A stretch of DNA of 43,756 nt. Source: Betaproteobacteria bacterium. Lineage in GTDB: Bacteria > Pseudomonadota > Gammaproteobacteria > Burkholderiales > SG8-39. Below are positions 32,072 to 41,706 of the stretch, in pieces. The stretch is taken from NCBI GenBank assembly GCA_947466535.1, contig CANIEV010000011.1:1-43756 (forward strand), written 5' to 3'. The notes beneath the pieces were generated by a model. It was not told where the DNA came from, ran no database searches, and was given only the letters and a program-made list of their open reading frames with translations. The position numbers were made by a program, and so were the translations under genes. The number at the start of each line of letters is the position of its first letter. Position 1 is the first letter of the stretch.

Positions 32072-33337
32072 TCAATCTTCGCGGCCGAGCCACGCACCGT
32101 CGCGCTCGAGACGGGATTGGAGTTTCGCGACGTCCAGTTCGGCAGGGGTGATGTGCTCGTCGAGCGCAAGAGCCGCGCAGGTCCCTGCGGCCTGCCCCAT
32201 CACGAAACAGCCGCCGCTCACCCGCGCCGCGGACTGTGCGGCGGATGTCATCGATGCGCAGCGACCCGCAACCAGCAGGTTGTCGATGTCGGCAGAAAGC
32301 AGCATTTGCAAAGGAAGCTGATTGAAGCCGCGCGACTGCGGGATCGCCGGCCAGGTCCAGTTCACGTCGCCCGCGACATGCTGCTCGAGCGGCCAGCCGT
32401 TGACGCCTATCGTGTCGGTGAAACTCGCACAGCCGAGAACATCCTCGGCGGTGAGCATGTAGCGGCCGACGACGCGGCGTGTTTCGCGTATGCCGACCTG
32501 CGGGGCAATGTCGAGGATGTAGCTCGCCTCAAACCCAGGGACGCGATCGCGCAGGAAGCGGAAATACTCGCCGATTTGCCGGCGTCCTTCGATCTCGCCG
32601 GCGGAGAACTGCATCGCGTCGGTGCCGTCCATCGCGAGGCCGACGGAATTGCGGATCTGGGTCACGTTGGCGCGCCATTCGGCGGGATTTTTCTGCGGGC
32701 GGACGATCGCGCCCTTGCGGGGAAAACGGTGGCTTCCCTCTTCGACCGCCTGAGCCATGAGCGTGTTTATCGCTTCCGCGTCGGCGCGCGCGGGGTCCAC
32801 CCCGTTGACCCGGAACATCAGCGTCGGGTAGAGCAGGTGGCCGTTATCGTCCCCTTTTTCCCAGCGTGCGCCAGCCCAATGTGCGAGATCGCCGTCCCCG
32901 GAGGCGTCGATGAATATTTTTCCTCGCACCGCGCCGCGGCCGGATTTGGTTTCCACGATCAGTGCATCGATGGTGCGCTCGCCATCCATGCAGACGCCGG
33001 CGCCAAGCGCGTGAAACAGCAGTTGTGCGCCGGACTCGAGCAGCAACTCGTCGGCAGCGAGCTTGAATGCCGGCATGTCGTAGGCCTGCGCCCGCGTCTT
33101 GCCGAAGATGTCGTGCGGAACCTTGAGGCCTCCGAGTCGCTGCATCCGGTCGAGCAATTCGTCGGCGATGCCGTGCACCACGCGCCGGATCTCGCCATGC
33201 ACGTTGGCAAACAGTCCGCAGAAATTGGTGACGCCCGCCGCGGTGCCCATGCCGCCGAGAAAGCCGTAGCGTTCGACGACATCGGCCTCGGCGAGGACCG
33301 GAGTCCGACGCGCGGGTTCGTGCACGAACGCATTCAC
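32072..33337 (-). pseudogene. FAD-dependent oxidoreductase lacking its N-terminal FAD-binding motif (truncated or decayed)
   Basis: The 421-residue frame opens with GTG. From residue 20 on it matches the FAD_oxidored family: VERYGFLGGMGTAAGVTNFCGLF, then FIDASGDGDLAHWAG and LLVAGRCASMTSAAQ. What should precede VERYGF is the Rossmann start with GxGxxG, and it is missing; the first 20 residues do not resemble it. Just upstream another frame reads LPGRGSTAAHVRYARGVA and then a stop, perhaps a remnant. The protein may be non-functional or bind FAD poorly. The Bug 6 gene ends 87 bases upstream, and the next gene starts 11 bases downstream. Confidence 0.6.
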
Positions 33338-33424
33338 GGAATCACCCGCCAGAACGCGGTGTCAGGCGACGCCGCGCGCGTACCGGACATGAGCCGCTGT
33401 GCTTCCTCTGCCCGGCAAGCTCGC

Positions 33425-34393
33425 TCAGTCCTGCGCTTGCGCGCCGGAGACCTTGACGGCCTTCGCGTATTTTTCAAACGCGGCGCGGATATTCGCGGCG
33501 TAGGCGTCCGGCGTGGAGCCGACCGGATCGATTCCCAGCGCGGTGAAGCGCGGCAAGATGTCAGGATGGCGGACGGCCTTCGCGATTTCCTGCGACAGAC
33601 GGTTGACGATCGCCGGTGGTGTGCCTGCGGGGGCGAGCAGGCCGATCTCGGCGAGAAAGTCGAAACCGGGCACTATTTCGGCGACCGCGGGAACCTGTGG
33701 TTCCGCCGCCGAACGCTTTAGCGTGGTGATTGCGAGCAGCTTTACCTTGCCGTTCTTTACGTGAACCGCCATCGAGGGCAGAGCTGTGGGCAGCATGTTG
33801 ACCTGTCCGCCCAGCAGCGCAGGAACGGATTGACCCGAGCCCTTGTACGGAATGTGCGTGATCTCCAGGCCCAGCGCCGCCTTGAACGACTCCATCGTCA
33901 GGTGATGGATGCTGCCGGTTCCCGCCGATCCGTAATTGAACTGTCCCGGTTTGGATTTTACGAGCGCGATCAGTTCCTGCAGTGTGTTCGCGGGCACGGA
34001 GGGGTGGATCACGATGTACAGGGGCGAGGTTCCTGCGAGTCCGATCGGCGCAAAGTCCTTGATCGAGTCGTAGGGCAGTTTTTTGTAGAGAAAGGGATTG
34101 ATCGCGAGCTGGCCGACATCGGCGACTACCAGGGTGTATCCGTCAGGTGCTGACTTGGCCACCGCGTCGGTTCCGGAAATGCCTCCGGCACCGCCACGGT
34201 TATCGACGAGGAACTGCTGTCCGAGTGTTTCGTTAAGGCGTTGACCGATCAGTCGGGCCATGGTGTCGGGCAGCCCGCCGGTGGCGTACGGAACGATGAT
34301 CTTTACGGCCTTGTTCGGATAGTCCTGGCCGTGTGCAATACCGCAGGCAAGCGAGGCAGCGAGCGCGAACAGGCTCAGGCGAATCGATTTCAT
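33425..34393 (-). CDS. Bug/TctC-family periplasmic binding protein (6)
   Basis: This 322-residue protein has a signal peptide ending GIAHGQ/D. Bug motifs are IVPYATGGLPDTMARLI, VDNRGGAGGISGTD, PDGYTLVVADVGQL and HIPYKGSGQSVPALL. A strong GGAGGA ribosome site precedes the ATG. It heads the second long minus-strand run and diverges from the 4,5-dihydroxyphthalate decarboxylase-like gene at 34526. Its ligand-loop residues (ADVGQLAINPF) differ from those of the other five copies. Confidence 0.92.
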   Translation of the reverse strand: MKSIRLSLFALAASLACGIAHGQDYPNKAVKIIVPYATGGLPDTMARLIGQRLNETLGQQFLVDNRGGAGGISGTDAVAKSAPDGYTLVVADVGQLAINPFLYKKLPYDSIKDFAPIGLAGTSPLYIVIHPSVPANTLQELIALVKSKPGQFNYGSAGTGSIHHLTMESFKAALGLEITHIPYKGSGQSVPALLGGQVNMLPTALPSMAVHVKNGKVKLLAITTLKRSAAEPQVPAVAEIVPGFDFLAEIGLLAPAGTPPAIVNRLSQEIAKAVRHPDILPRFTALGIDPVGSTPDAYAANIRAAFEKYAKAVKVSGAQAQD

Positions 34394-34452
34394 TGTCTTC
34401 CTCCAGGAGAAGATTTCCGGCGTCGGGTGCTCTTCATGAAAGCGCCGTATTC

Positions 34453-34493
34453 GAGGGAATGCCGAGGGAATGCCTCAAGCCCACGAGTATACT
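34453..34493 (+). promoter_or_regulatory. Candidate promoter with tandem 11-base repeats
   Basis: Two exact copies of GAGGGAATGCC lie head to tail (34453-34463, 34464-34474). Fourteen bases further is a TATACT -10-like box (34488-34493), 33 bases before the ATG at 34526. The repeats cover the -35 area, where no consensus hexamer is present. One turn of helix per repeat suggests binding of a regulator dimer. Confidence 0.4.
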
Positions 34494-34525
34494 GGCGCAA
34501 AACACCATTTCACAGGAGGAAACAT

Positions 34526-35518
34526 ATGTCTGACCTGCGGCTCACCATCGCCTGCTGGGATTACGACCGTACCCGGGCGCTCGCCGATGGAAGCGTGCGT
34601 GCCGAGGGTATCGACCTGACCTTCCTGCCCTTGTCGGTCGAGGAAACGTTCTTTCGGATGCTTCGCAATCGCGAATTCCATGTGGCGGAGATGTCGCTGT
34701 CGTCGTACACGCTTTCGCTGCAGCGGGAAAATCCGCCGTTCATCGCGATTCCGGTTTTCCCTTCGCGTTTTTTTCGCCATTCCTGCGTGTTCGTGTCCGC
34801 GAAAAGCGGTATTACCCGGCCCGAGCAGCTTGTGGGCAAGCGTGTCGGCGTCCCCGAATACCAGATGACGGCGCCGGTGTGGATTCGGGGCATTCTTGCC
34901 GATGAGTGCAAGGTGCCGGTCAGCAGCGTGGAATATTTCACCGGCGGCGAGGAGGAACCTGGCCGCGAGGAAAAGCTCAAGCTCGATCTGCCGTCCGAAA
35001 TCCGGATATCCGCCATCCCCAACAACAAGACCCTGTCGCAGATGCTCGCCGATGGCGAGATCGACGCATTGCACTCCGCGCGCGCGCCGTCCACGCTGTA
35101 TTCCCGCCCGAATGACGTGAAGCGCCTGTTCCCGAACTACGTCGAGACCGAACTCGACTATTACCGTCGGACGAAGATTTTCCCGATCATGCACACGGTG
35201 GTTATCCGTCGCGATGTGTACCGCGAGAATCCGTGGGTCGCGCAATCGCTCTACAAGGCGTTTGTGGAGGCGAAACGCAGGACCATGGAGGGCCTGATCC
35301 AGACGGCCGCCAACATGGCGATGCTTCCCTGGCTGGTGGCGCATGTCGAGCAGGCACGAAGCGAACTCGGAGAGGACTGGTGGCCCTACGGGCTGCAGGA
35401 GAATCGCAGCGTGCTCGAGACCTTCCTTCGCTATCACCACGAGCAGGGATTGTCGAAGAAACGCCTCAAGCCGGAGGACCTGTTCGCGCCCGAGACCCTG
35501 GAATCGTTCAAGGTTTAG
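34526..35518 (+). CDS. 4,5-dihydroxyphthalate decarboxylase / NMT1-like family protein
   Basis: The 330-residue protein has the periplasmic-binding-protein fold of the family that includes Pht5 decarboxylase and NMT1-like binding proteins. Visible segments are YDRTRALADGSVRAEGIDL, VAEMSLSSY, GVPEYQMTAPVWIRGIL and FPNYVETELDYYRRTKIFPIMH. It has no signal peptide or lipobox, which favours a cytoplasmic enzyme over an ABC binding protein. The ATG at 34526 is fixed by AGGAGGA 5 bases upstream. It is a single-gene unit with tandem repeats in its promoter. Decarboxylation of a dihydroxy aromatic acid would fit the aromatic genes nearby but is inference. Confidence 0.83.
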   Translation: MSDLRLTIACWDYDRTRALADGSVRAEGIDLTFLPLSVEETFFRMLRNREFHVAEMSLSSYTLSLQRENPPFIAIPVFPSRFFRHSCVFVSAKSGITRPEQLVGKRVGVPEYQMTAPVWIRGILADECKVPVSSVEYFTGGEEEPGREEKLKLDLPSEIRISAIPNNKTLSQMLADGEIDALHSARAPSTLYSRPNDVKRLFPNYVETELDYYRRTKIFPIMHTVVIRRDVYRENPWVAQSLYKAFVEAKRRTMEGLIQTAANMAMLPWLVAHVEQARSELGEDWWPYGLQENRSVLETFLRYHHEQGLSKKRLKPEDLFAPETLESFKV

Positions 35519-35551
35519 CGGGGATCGCAGTCTTATCGCTAACGCCCTTTT

Positions 35552-35692
35552 ACCGCCAAGGCGCCAAGAAAGCTTCGGTCATTGCGAGGAGCGCAGCGAC
35601 GAAGCAATCCGCTGGGTGACGCGAGTCGAGATTGCTTCGCTTCGCTCGCAATGACACCCATGAAAAACAAAGCCCGCTCGACGCGGGCTTTG
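35552..35692. repeat. Second copy of the dispersed intergenic repeat module
   Basis: It contains ACCGCCAAGGCGCCAAG (35552-35568), identical to 4588-4604. The imperfect inverted pair 35578-35609 / 35630-35655 is of the GTCATTGCGAG...GAAGCAATC type, of which a fragment occurs at 10-27. It also holds the hairpin CAAAGCCCGC / GCGGGCTTTG (35668-35692), identical to 4643-4667. It fills the gap between convergent genes. No gene is seen here. Confidence 0.7.
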
Positions 35693-35825
35693 CAGGGGGG
35701 GGAGGGGCTTACAGGGAAGGTGGTGTCTGCCTTCCCTGTTCGTCACCGAGTCCTTTGCCGCCGCTGTTGCGGCAAAGGGAGGGAGGGCTCTTCCTCCCTC
35801 CCTGTTCCGAAGCTTTCCGTTTTTG
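35668..35825. terminator. Series of four hairpins between convergent genes
   Basis: After the 25-base hairpin (35668-35692) come ACAGGGAAGG (35711-35720) with CCTTCCCTGT (35730-35739), CCTTTGCCGC (35752-35761) with GCGGCAAAGG (35769-35778), and AGGGAGGGAGG (35776-35786) with CCTCCCTCCCT (35793-35803). A T-rich stretch ends the region (35815-35829). The third and fourth stems share bases and would compete. The block should stop transcription from both sides. Confidence 0.55.
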
Positions 35826-37430
35826 TTATTTAAGCTTGAAGCGTTGCAGCTTCCCGGTCTCGGTGCGCGGCAGTGACGTCGCGAATTCGATCGCCCGCGG
35901 ATATTTGTAGGGCGCGATCGAATTTTTCACGAAATCCTGCAGGCCCTTCACCATTTGGTCGTTCGGGGTGTATCCGGGCTTGAGCACCACGACCGCCTTG
36001 ACGATCTGCGTGCGCTCTTCGTCGGCTATGCCGACCACGCCGCATTCGGCCACGGCTTCATGCTTGAGCAGCGCGCCCTCAACCTCGGGGCCGGCGATGT
36101 TGTAGCCGGCGGAGATGATCATGTCGTCTGTGCGGGCCTGGTAATAGAAATAGCCGTCGGCATCCATCTTGTAGGCATCACCGGTAACGTTCCAGCCGTT
36201 CCGTACGTAGGTGCGCTGGCGATCGTCGGCGAGATAGCGGCAGCCGGTCGGGCCCTTCACTGCAAGATGGCCGACCACGCCCGGCGCGCAGGGCTTGCCG
36301 TTGTCGTCGAGAACCGTTGCCTTGTAGCCGGGGATCGCGTACCCGGACGCGCCGCGGCGGGTGCGCTCGGGCGTGTGCGATATGAAGATGTGGATCATCT
36401 CGGTCGAGCCGAGGCCGTCGATGATCTCGATGCCGGTCGCCTGCTTGAACATCTGGCGGGTCGCATCGGGCAGAGCCTCGCCCGCCGATACGCATTTTTT
36501 GAGAGAGGGGGTAGGGTGCGCCTTCGCCACCTGCGCCATCTGGCGGAAGAACGTGGGCGCGGTAAAACAGACCGTGGACTTGAATTTCTGGATGGTTTCC
36601 ATCAGCGACTCGGGCGTCGCCCGCTCCATCAGCACGGTGGATGCGCCGAATCGCATCGGGAAGCAGAGCATGCCGCCGAGTCCGAAGGTGAAGGCGAGCG
36701 GCGGCGTGCCGCAGAAGATATCCGTTGGCTCGGGCTTGAGCGTGGAGCGCGGAAACAGGTCGCACATCGCCACGACGTCGCGGTGGAAATGCATCGTGCC
36801 CTTCGGCTTTCCGGTCGTGCCGGATGTAAAGGCGATCAGTGCGACGTCCTCGGCCGATGTATCCACCGTCCTGAATTCGCCGGAGGCCTTCTTGCAGAGC
36901 TCATCGAGCGAATCGGACGCGTCGTCGTACCAGTAGGCGATCTTCTTCAGCGTCGGGCAATCGGGCAGCGCGTTCACCAGTTCCTGCTGCAGGCGCTTGT
37001 CGCACAGGGCGTGGGTGATCTCCGCCTTGACGACGATTTCGGTGAGCTCCTTGGCTCGCAGCAGCGGCATGGTGGCAACGACGATGCCGCCTGCCTTCAT
37101 CACCGCCATCCAGCAGGCGGCCATGACCGGGTTGTTCGGGCCGCGCAGCAGCACGCGATTGCCCGGCTTCAGTCCCATGTTCCGGACCAGCACGTTGGCT
37201 ATGCGGTTTGTCTGCGCGAGCAGTTGCTCGTAGGTGCACTGGCCGTCGGGCGTGCGGATCACGATGTTCTGTCCCCAGCCGTTCTCCAGGCTCTTGTCGA
37301 GCAGTTCGGCGGCGCAGTTCATGCGCGCCGGATACTTGACCTCGGGAAGGTCGAAACTGAATTCCGGCCAGTATTTCCGCGGGGGCAGGTTGTCGCGTGC
37401 AAAGGTGTCGATGTGAGCGGTGTATGCCAT
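35826..37430 (-). CDS. Benzoate/2-aminobenzoate-CoA ligase-like AMP-forming synthetase
   Basis: The 534-residue ANL-superfamily ligase activates an aromatic acid with ATP and CoA. The P-loop is FTSGTTGKPKG, the adenine motif GLGSTE, the hinge region GYNIAGPEVEG, and the catalytic lysine sits in RTETGKLQRFKLK near the end. The N-terminal segment TAHIDTFARDNLPPRKYWPEF is like 2-aminobenzoate-CoA ligases of betaproteobacteria, with benzoate-CoA ligase as the closest alternative. It is the last gene of the SDR-MarR-ECH-DLH-ACAD operon, so its product would enter a CoA-bound aromatic pathway. Hairpins follow the stop. Confidence 0.88.
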   Translation of the reverse strand: MAYTAHIDTFARDNLPPRKYWPEFSFDLPEVKYPARMNCAAELLDKSLENGWGQNIVIRTPDGQCTYEQLLAQTNRIANVLVRNMGLKPGNRVLLRGPNNPVMAACWMAVMKAGGIVVATMPLLRAKELTEIVVKAEITHALCDKRLQQELVNALPDCPTLKKIAYWYDDASDSLDELCKKASGEFRTVDTSAEDVALIAFTSGTTGKPKGTMHFHRDVVAMCDLFPRSTLKPEPTDIFCGTPPLAFTFGLGGMLCFPMRFGASTVLMERATPESLMETIQKFKSTVCFTAPTFFRQMAQVAKAHPTPSLKKCVSAGEALPDATRQMFKQATGIEIIDGLGSTEMIHIFISHTPERTRRGASGYAIPGYKATVLDDNGKPCAPGVVGHLAVKGPTGCRYLADDRQRTYVRNGWNVTGDAYKMDADGYFYYQARTDDMIISAGYNIAGPEVEGALLKHEAVAECGVVGIADEERTQIVKAVVVLKPGYTPNDQMVKGLQDFVKNSIAPYKYPRAIEFATSLPRTETGKLQRFKLK

Positions 37431-37456
37431 TGATGTCTCCCGATATAGCGTCTGCT

Positions 37457-38626
37457 TTAGCCGGAAATGCCCTTGAGGGTTTCCCGCGCAATGATCAGTT
37501 TCTGGACTTCGGTCGCACCTTCATAGATGCGAAGCGCGCGTATCTCGCGATAGAGACGCTCCACGGTCTCGCCGCGCGTCACGCCGAGCCCGCCGAACAT
37601 CTGCAGAGCGCGATCGATGGTCTTCTGCGCTTCTTCGGTCGAGACCATCTTCGCCATCGCGGCTTCGCGGGTGGTGCGTTCGCCCTTCACGTCGCGCAGC
37701 CAGGCTGCGCGGTAGGTGAGCAGTGCCGAGCTGTCAATCGAGGTCGCCATGTCGGCGATCGCCGCCTGCGTGAGCTGGAAATCGGCGAGGTTCTGGCCGA
37801 ACATCTTGCGCGAAGTTGCTCGCGCGAGGCCTTCATCCAGAGCACGGCGCGCGAAACCGAGGGCGGCCGCCGCGACCGAAGCACGAAAAATGTCGAGCGT
37901 CTGCATCGCGACCTTGAACCCGCCGCCGCCGGCGCCGAGCCGGTTGGCGACCGGGATCTTGCAATCCTTGAACAGGATGCGCGCGAGCGGATGCGGTGCG
38001 ATCACATCGATACGCTCGGCGACTTCAAATCCGGCAGTGCCGGCTTCCACGACGAACGCGGTGAGGCCGCGCGCACCGGGCGCTTCGCCGGTGCGGACAA
38101 AGACGCAATAGAAATCGGCGATGCCGCCGTTGGAAATCCAGGTCTTTTCGCCATTGAGTACGTAATGATCGCCGCAAAGCTCGGCGGAGGTCGACATCGC
38201 CGCCACATCGGAGCCGGCTTCCGGTTCGGACAGCGCAAAGGCGGCGATCGCCTCGCCAGAGGCGACTTTCGGAAGGAATCGGCGACGAAGTTCTTCGCTG
38301 CCTGCGATCGAGATCGCGCCGCTGCCCAGGCCCTGCATTGCGAACGCGAAGTCGGCAAGCCCGTCGTAGCGGGCGAGCGTTTCGCGCAGCAGGCAGAGCG
38401 AGCGGGAGTCGAGCTTCTCGAGTGCGCCGCCGTAGGCGGCAGGCACGCAGTAGCGCAGCCAGCCACCCGCGCCCAGGCTTTTCACCAGCGCGCGGCAGGT
38501 GTTGTCGACATCGTCACCGTGTTCGACATGCGCAAGTTTATCCGCGGACCAGGTTTCCAAGTCCGCGGCAAGCTTGCGGTGACCGTCGTCGAAAAACGGC
38601 CAGTCGAGGAAGCTGCGGTCGCTCAC
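37457..38626 (-). CDS. Acyl-CoA dehydrogenase
   Basis: The 389-residue flavoprotein has N-terminal helical, middle beta ([23 protein letters not shown]) and C-terminal helical domains. The catalytic glutamate is in [12 protein letters not shown] near the end. The GTG at 38626 overlaps the dienelactone hydrolase stop (GTGA) and gives the usual family length. A frame open to 38956 adds 110 residues that overlap the DLH gene and are not family-like. It would introduce a double bond into an acyl-CoA made further along the operon's pathway. Confidence 0.92.
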   Translation of the reverse strand: MSDRSFLDWPFFDDGHRKLAADLETWSADKLAHVEHGDDVDNTCRALVKSLGAGGWLRYCVPAAYGGALEKLDSRSLCLLRETLARYDGLADFAFAMQGLGSGAISIAGSEELRRRFLPKVASGEAIAAFALSEPEAGSDVAAMSTSAELCGDHYVLNGEKTWISNGGIADFYCVFVRTGEAPGARGLTAFVVEAGTAGFEVAERIDVIAPHPLARILFKDCKIPVANRLGAGGGGFKVAMQTLDIFRASVAAAALGFARRALDEGLARATSRKMFGQNLADFQLTQAAIADMATSIDSSALLTYRAAWLRDVKGERTTREAAMAKMVSTEEAQKTIDRALQMFGGLGVTRGETVERLYREIRALRIYEGATEVQKLIIARETLKGISG

Positions 38627-39318
38627 AGGTGGGTCGCGAGGAAGGCAAGCGACCGGCCTCGGGCGAGTGCGGCCGAGGTCTGGTCGTAGGAGGGGCGTTC
38701 CCAGCAGTTGAAGCCGTGGTCGATGCCGGGATAGACGTCGATTCGTGCATTGCTCTTGCCCTCGAATGCCTTTTTCACCGAATCGACCGCGTCCATCGGT
38801 ATGAAGTGATCCTTCTCGGCATAGTGCAGCATGATCGGACATTTGATCTTTGCCACTTCGCCGAGCTGTTTGTGGATGCCGCCGCCGTAGTAGCACACCG
38901 CCGCGTCCACGCCCGCGTGCGCCGCCGACATGTAGGCAAGATAGCCGCCCATGCAAAACCCCACGGCCCCGACCTTGCCGGTGACATCGGGCAGGGCACG
39001 CAGCGCCTGCACTGTGGCGCCCATGTCCTCGGTGGTTTTCCTGAAGTCGATCTTCTTGATGAAGTCGAATGCCTTTTCCGAGCCTTCCTTGTCGTAGCCA
39101 AGATCCACCATCGGCTGCATGCGCCAGAAAACGTCGGGTGCGAGCACCACATAGCCGTCCATCGCGTACTGGTCGGCGACCGCGCGGATATGCTGATTGA
39201 CGCCCCAGATCTCCTGGATCAGTACGAGGCCGGGTCCCTTGCCAAGCGGCGGGAGCGAAAGGTAGCCCTTGAAACTGCCGCCGTCACCTGCCTTGATGTC
39301 GATCCATTTGCTGTTCAT
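38623..39318 (-). CDS. Dienelactone hydrolase family protein
   Basis: The 231-residue alpha/beta hydrolase has the cysteine nucleophile GFCMGG (C122), D170, H201 (DHGFNCW) and the modulating glutamate E36 (QEIWG). This is the full set of active-site residues of dienelactone hydrolase. It opens lactones such as those from modified ortho-cleavage. In a CoA-ligase operon it may instead hydrolyse a lactone or thioester intermediate. It overlaps the acyl-CoA dehydrogenase gene by GTGA and follows the enoyl-CoA hydratase gene by 30 bases. Confidence 0.92.
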   Translation of the reverse strand: MNSKWIDIKAGDGGSFKGYLSLPPLGKGPGLVLIQEIWGVNQHIRAVADQYAMDGYVVLAPDVFWRMQPMVDLGYDKEGSEKAFDFIKKIDFRKTTEDMGATVQALRALPDVTGKVGAVGFCMGGYLAYMSAAHAGVDAAVCYYGGGIHKQLGEVAKIKCPIMLHYAEKDHFIPMDAVDSVKKAFEGKSNARIDVYPGIDHGFNCWERPSYDQTSAALARGRSLAFLATHL

Positions 39319-39348
39319 GGGTGATCCTCCTTGTTGATTGGTTGTGTT

Positions 39349-40173
<825 letters not shown>

Positions 40174-40236
40174 TCGGATCGTCCGGTTTCGTTGGGATTG
40201 CGCCTGCGCTTCCTGCGCGGGCGAGGCGGTGTTGTT

Positions 40237-40743
40237 TCAGTGTTCCGGGTGTTTCCTCGCCAGGCCGTTTTTCAGGTCGCCGAGGAGTTCATGAAGTTCG
40301 CGGCGACCGTGCTCCGGCAGAGTGCCGAGGAGGTCAGCCACCCATTGCTCGTGCTCCTGCGCCATGCACTGGAACGCCTTGCGGCCTGCGGGTGTGAGCT
40401 TGACCAGATACGCGCGACGGTCGTTGGCAAGCGCCTCGCGCGTGACCAGCGCTTCCTTTACCAGTTGGTCGGTGATCCCGGTGACGTTTCCGCCGGTGAC
40501 CATCAGCCTGCGGCTGATTTCGCCCATTTTCAACCCTTCCGGATGACGTGCGAGTTGCGCCATCAGGTCGAAGCGCGGCAGGGTGCACCGGAACGTAGTG
40601 CGCATCCTCGCGCGTATTTCGGTCTCGATCAGGCTGGTGCAGGTGAGCATGCGCAGCCACAGGCGGAGCGCGTCGTGATCTCCCTCGATTGCACGGGATT
40701 CGTGGTCGAGCGATGTCTCCTTCATTACGGCTTCGACGCTCAT
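40237..40743 (-). CDS. MarR-family transcriptional regulator
   Basis: The 168-residue winged-helix regulator has GLKMGEISRRLMVTGGNVTGITDQL as the recognition helix region and DRRAYLVKLTPAGRKAF as the wing. It is embedded as the second gene of the operon it probably controls. A palindrome between the -35 and -10 boxes of that operon's promoter (41650-41679) is the likely operator. In related aryl-CoA operons such repressors are released by the aryl-CoA thioester; that inducer is inference here. Confidence 0.92.
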   Translation of the reverse strand: MSVEAVMKETSLDHESRAIEGDHDALRLWLRMLTCTSLIETEIRARMRTTFRCTLPRFDLMAQLARHPEGLKMGEISRRLMVTGGNVTGITDQLVKEALVTREALANDRRAYLVKLTPAGRKAFQCMAQEHEQWVADLLGTLPEHGRRELHELLGDLKNGLARKHPEH

Positions 40744-40780
40744 CGACGCATCTTTGCGGGCGCTCCGCTCTGGGGAATTC

Positions 40781-41551
40781 TCACATCACCTCCCCGCCTG
40801 AGATGGAAATAGACTGCCCGGTGATCGATTCGGAGCCGGGAGTGCAGAGCCAGAGGACGGCATTGGCGACTTCGCCTGGCTGGACCATGCGTGCCTGCGG
40901 ATTGGTGGCGACCAGGGCGGCGCGGGCTTCGGCTTCGCTCTTGCCGGTTTTCGACATGATATTCGCGACGGCATCACGGACAATGTCCGTTTCGGTGAAG
41001 CCGGGGCACACCGCGTTCACGGTGAGCCTGCTCTTCGCGGTTTCGAGCGCCAGCGAACGGGTCAGACCGATCACGCCGTGCTTGGCCGCGGCGTAGGCGG
41101 AAACATAGGAATAGCCGATCAGGCCCGCGGTGCTCGCAACGTTGACGATCCGCGCGTAGTCCTGCTTGATCATCGCCGGGACGACTTCACGGGTGCAGAG
41201 AAAGGTGCCGGTCAGATTGACCGCGATCATGTTGTTCCAGTGCGCGAGGTCCATCTTCGCAAGCGGGCTGCTCGCCGCCTGTCCGGCATTGTTGACCAGA
41301 ATGTCGATTCGCGGGTGGCGCGAGCGGATCGCGGCAAACGCGGCTTTCACGCTCGCCTCGTCGGTGACATCGGCGGTCTGGACGCTGGCGGAGGTTCCGA
41401 GGCTGGCCGCCTGCGACTCCAGTCGCCCTGCGTCCCTCCCGATCAGTACGACCGAGGCACCGGCAGCGGCGAGCGCCTGCGTGATCGCGGCGCCGATACC
41501 GCGCCCTGCGCCGGTAATGACGGCGACTCTTCCTGACAGCGAGCCTGACAT
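40781..41551 (-). CDS. Short-chain dehydrogenase, 3-hydroxyacyl-CoA dehydrogenase-like
   Basis: The 256-residue classical SDR has TGAGRGIG (14-21), NNAGQ, catalytic S in VASTAG, YAAAK and a C-terminal [14 protein letters not shown]. It resembles the 3-hydroxyacyl-CoA and 2-hydroxycyclohexanecarboxyl-CoA dehydrogenase group. The ATG at 41551 matches the family start; a frame open to 41635 adds 28 unlikely residues and would begin inside the leader. It is the first gene of the operon that runs to the CoA ligase, with the promoter about 100 bases upstream and MarR 37 bases downstream. Confidence 0.9.
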   Translation of the reverse strand: MSGSLSGRVAVITGAGRGIGAAITQALAAAGASVVLIGRDAGRLESQAASLGTSASVQTADVTDEASVKAAFAAIRSRHPRIDILVNNAGQAASSPLAKMDLAHWNNMIAVNLTGTFLCTREVVPAMIKQDYARIVNVASTAGLIGYSYVSAYAAAKHGVIGLTRSLALETAKSRLTVNAVCPGFTETDIVRDAVANIMSKTGKSEAEARAALVATNPQARMVQPGEVANAVLWLCTPGSESITGQSISISGGEVM

Positions 41552-41649
41552 GGGATTTGTTCCGGGGGGGGGCTGGATGGAATTGCGGGGTGTTGAGGCC
41601 TGTCGGGCGGACGGGAAAGCCCGATTCAGGTCCAAACGCTTCAGGTGTG

Positions 41650-41679
41650 AATATATGAGGCCTCAAATATCTCTGTCAA
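41650..41679 (-). promoter_or_regulatory. Sigma-70 promoter with internal palindromic operator for the MarR operon
   Basis: On the minus strand TTGACA (plus-strand TGTCAA, 41674-41679) is a perfect -35 box. TATATT (plus AATATA, 41650-41655) is a -10 box, with 18 bases between. Inside lies the palindrome ATATATGAGG / CCTCAAATAT (41651-41670), 9 of 10 positions symmetric. A repressor bound here would block polymerase directly. The SDR start codon is about 100 bases downstream. Confidence 0.72.
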
Positions 41680-41706
41680 CGATACTTGAAGCTTTTCGCT
41701 GCGAAC

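Noticed and set aside
19998-34393. Complete tripartite tricarboxylate (TctABC) transporter
   Set aside because: Only TctC-like proteins are present; no 12-helix TctA or 4-helix TctB frame was seen in the window.
35955-37433. 492-codon plus-strand frame over the CoA ligase gene
   Set aside because: It is antisense to a fully conserved ligase and has no recognisable motif; a GC-rich shadow.
37457-38956. Longer 499-residue acyl-CoA dehydrogenase
   Set aside because: The extra part overlaps the dienelactone hydrolase gene and has shadow-type composition; GTG 38626 gives the normal family length.
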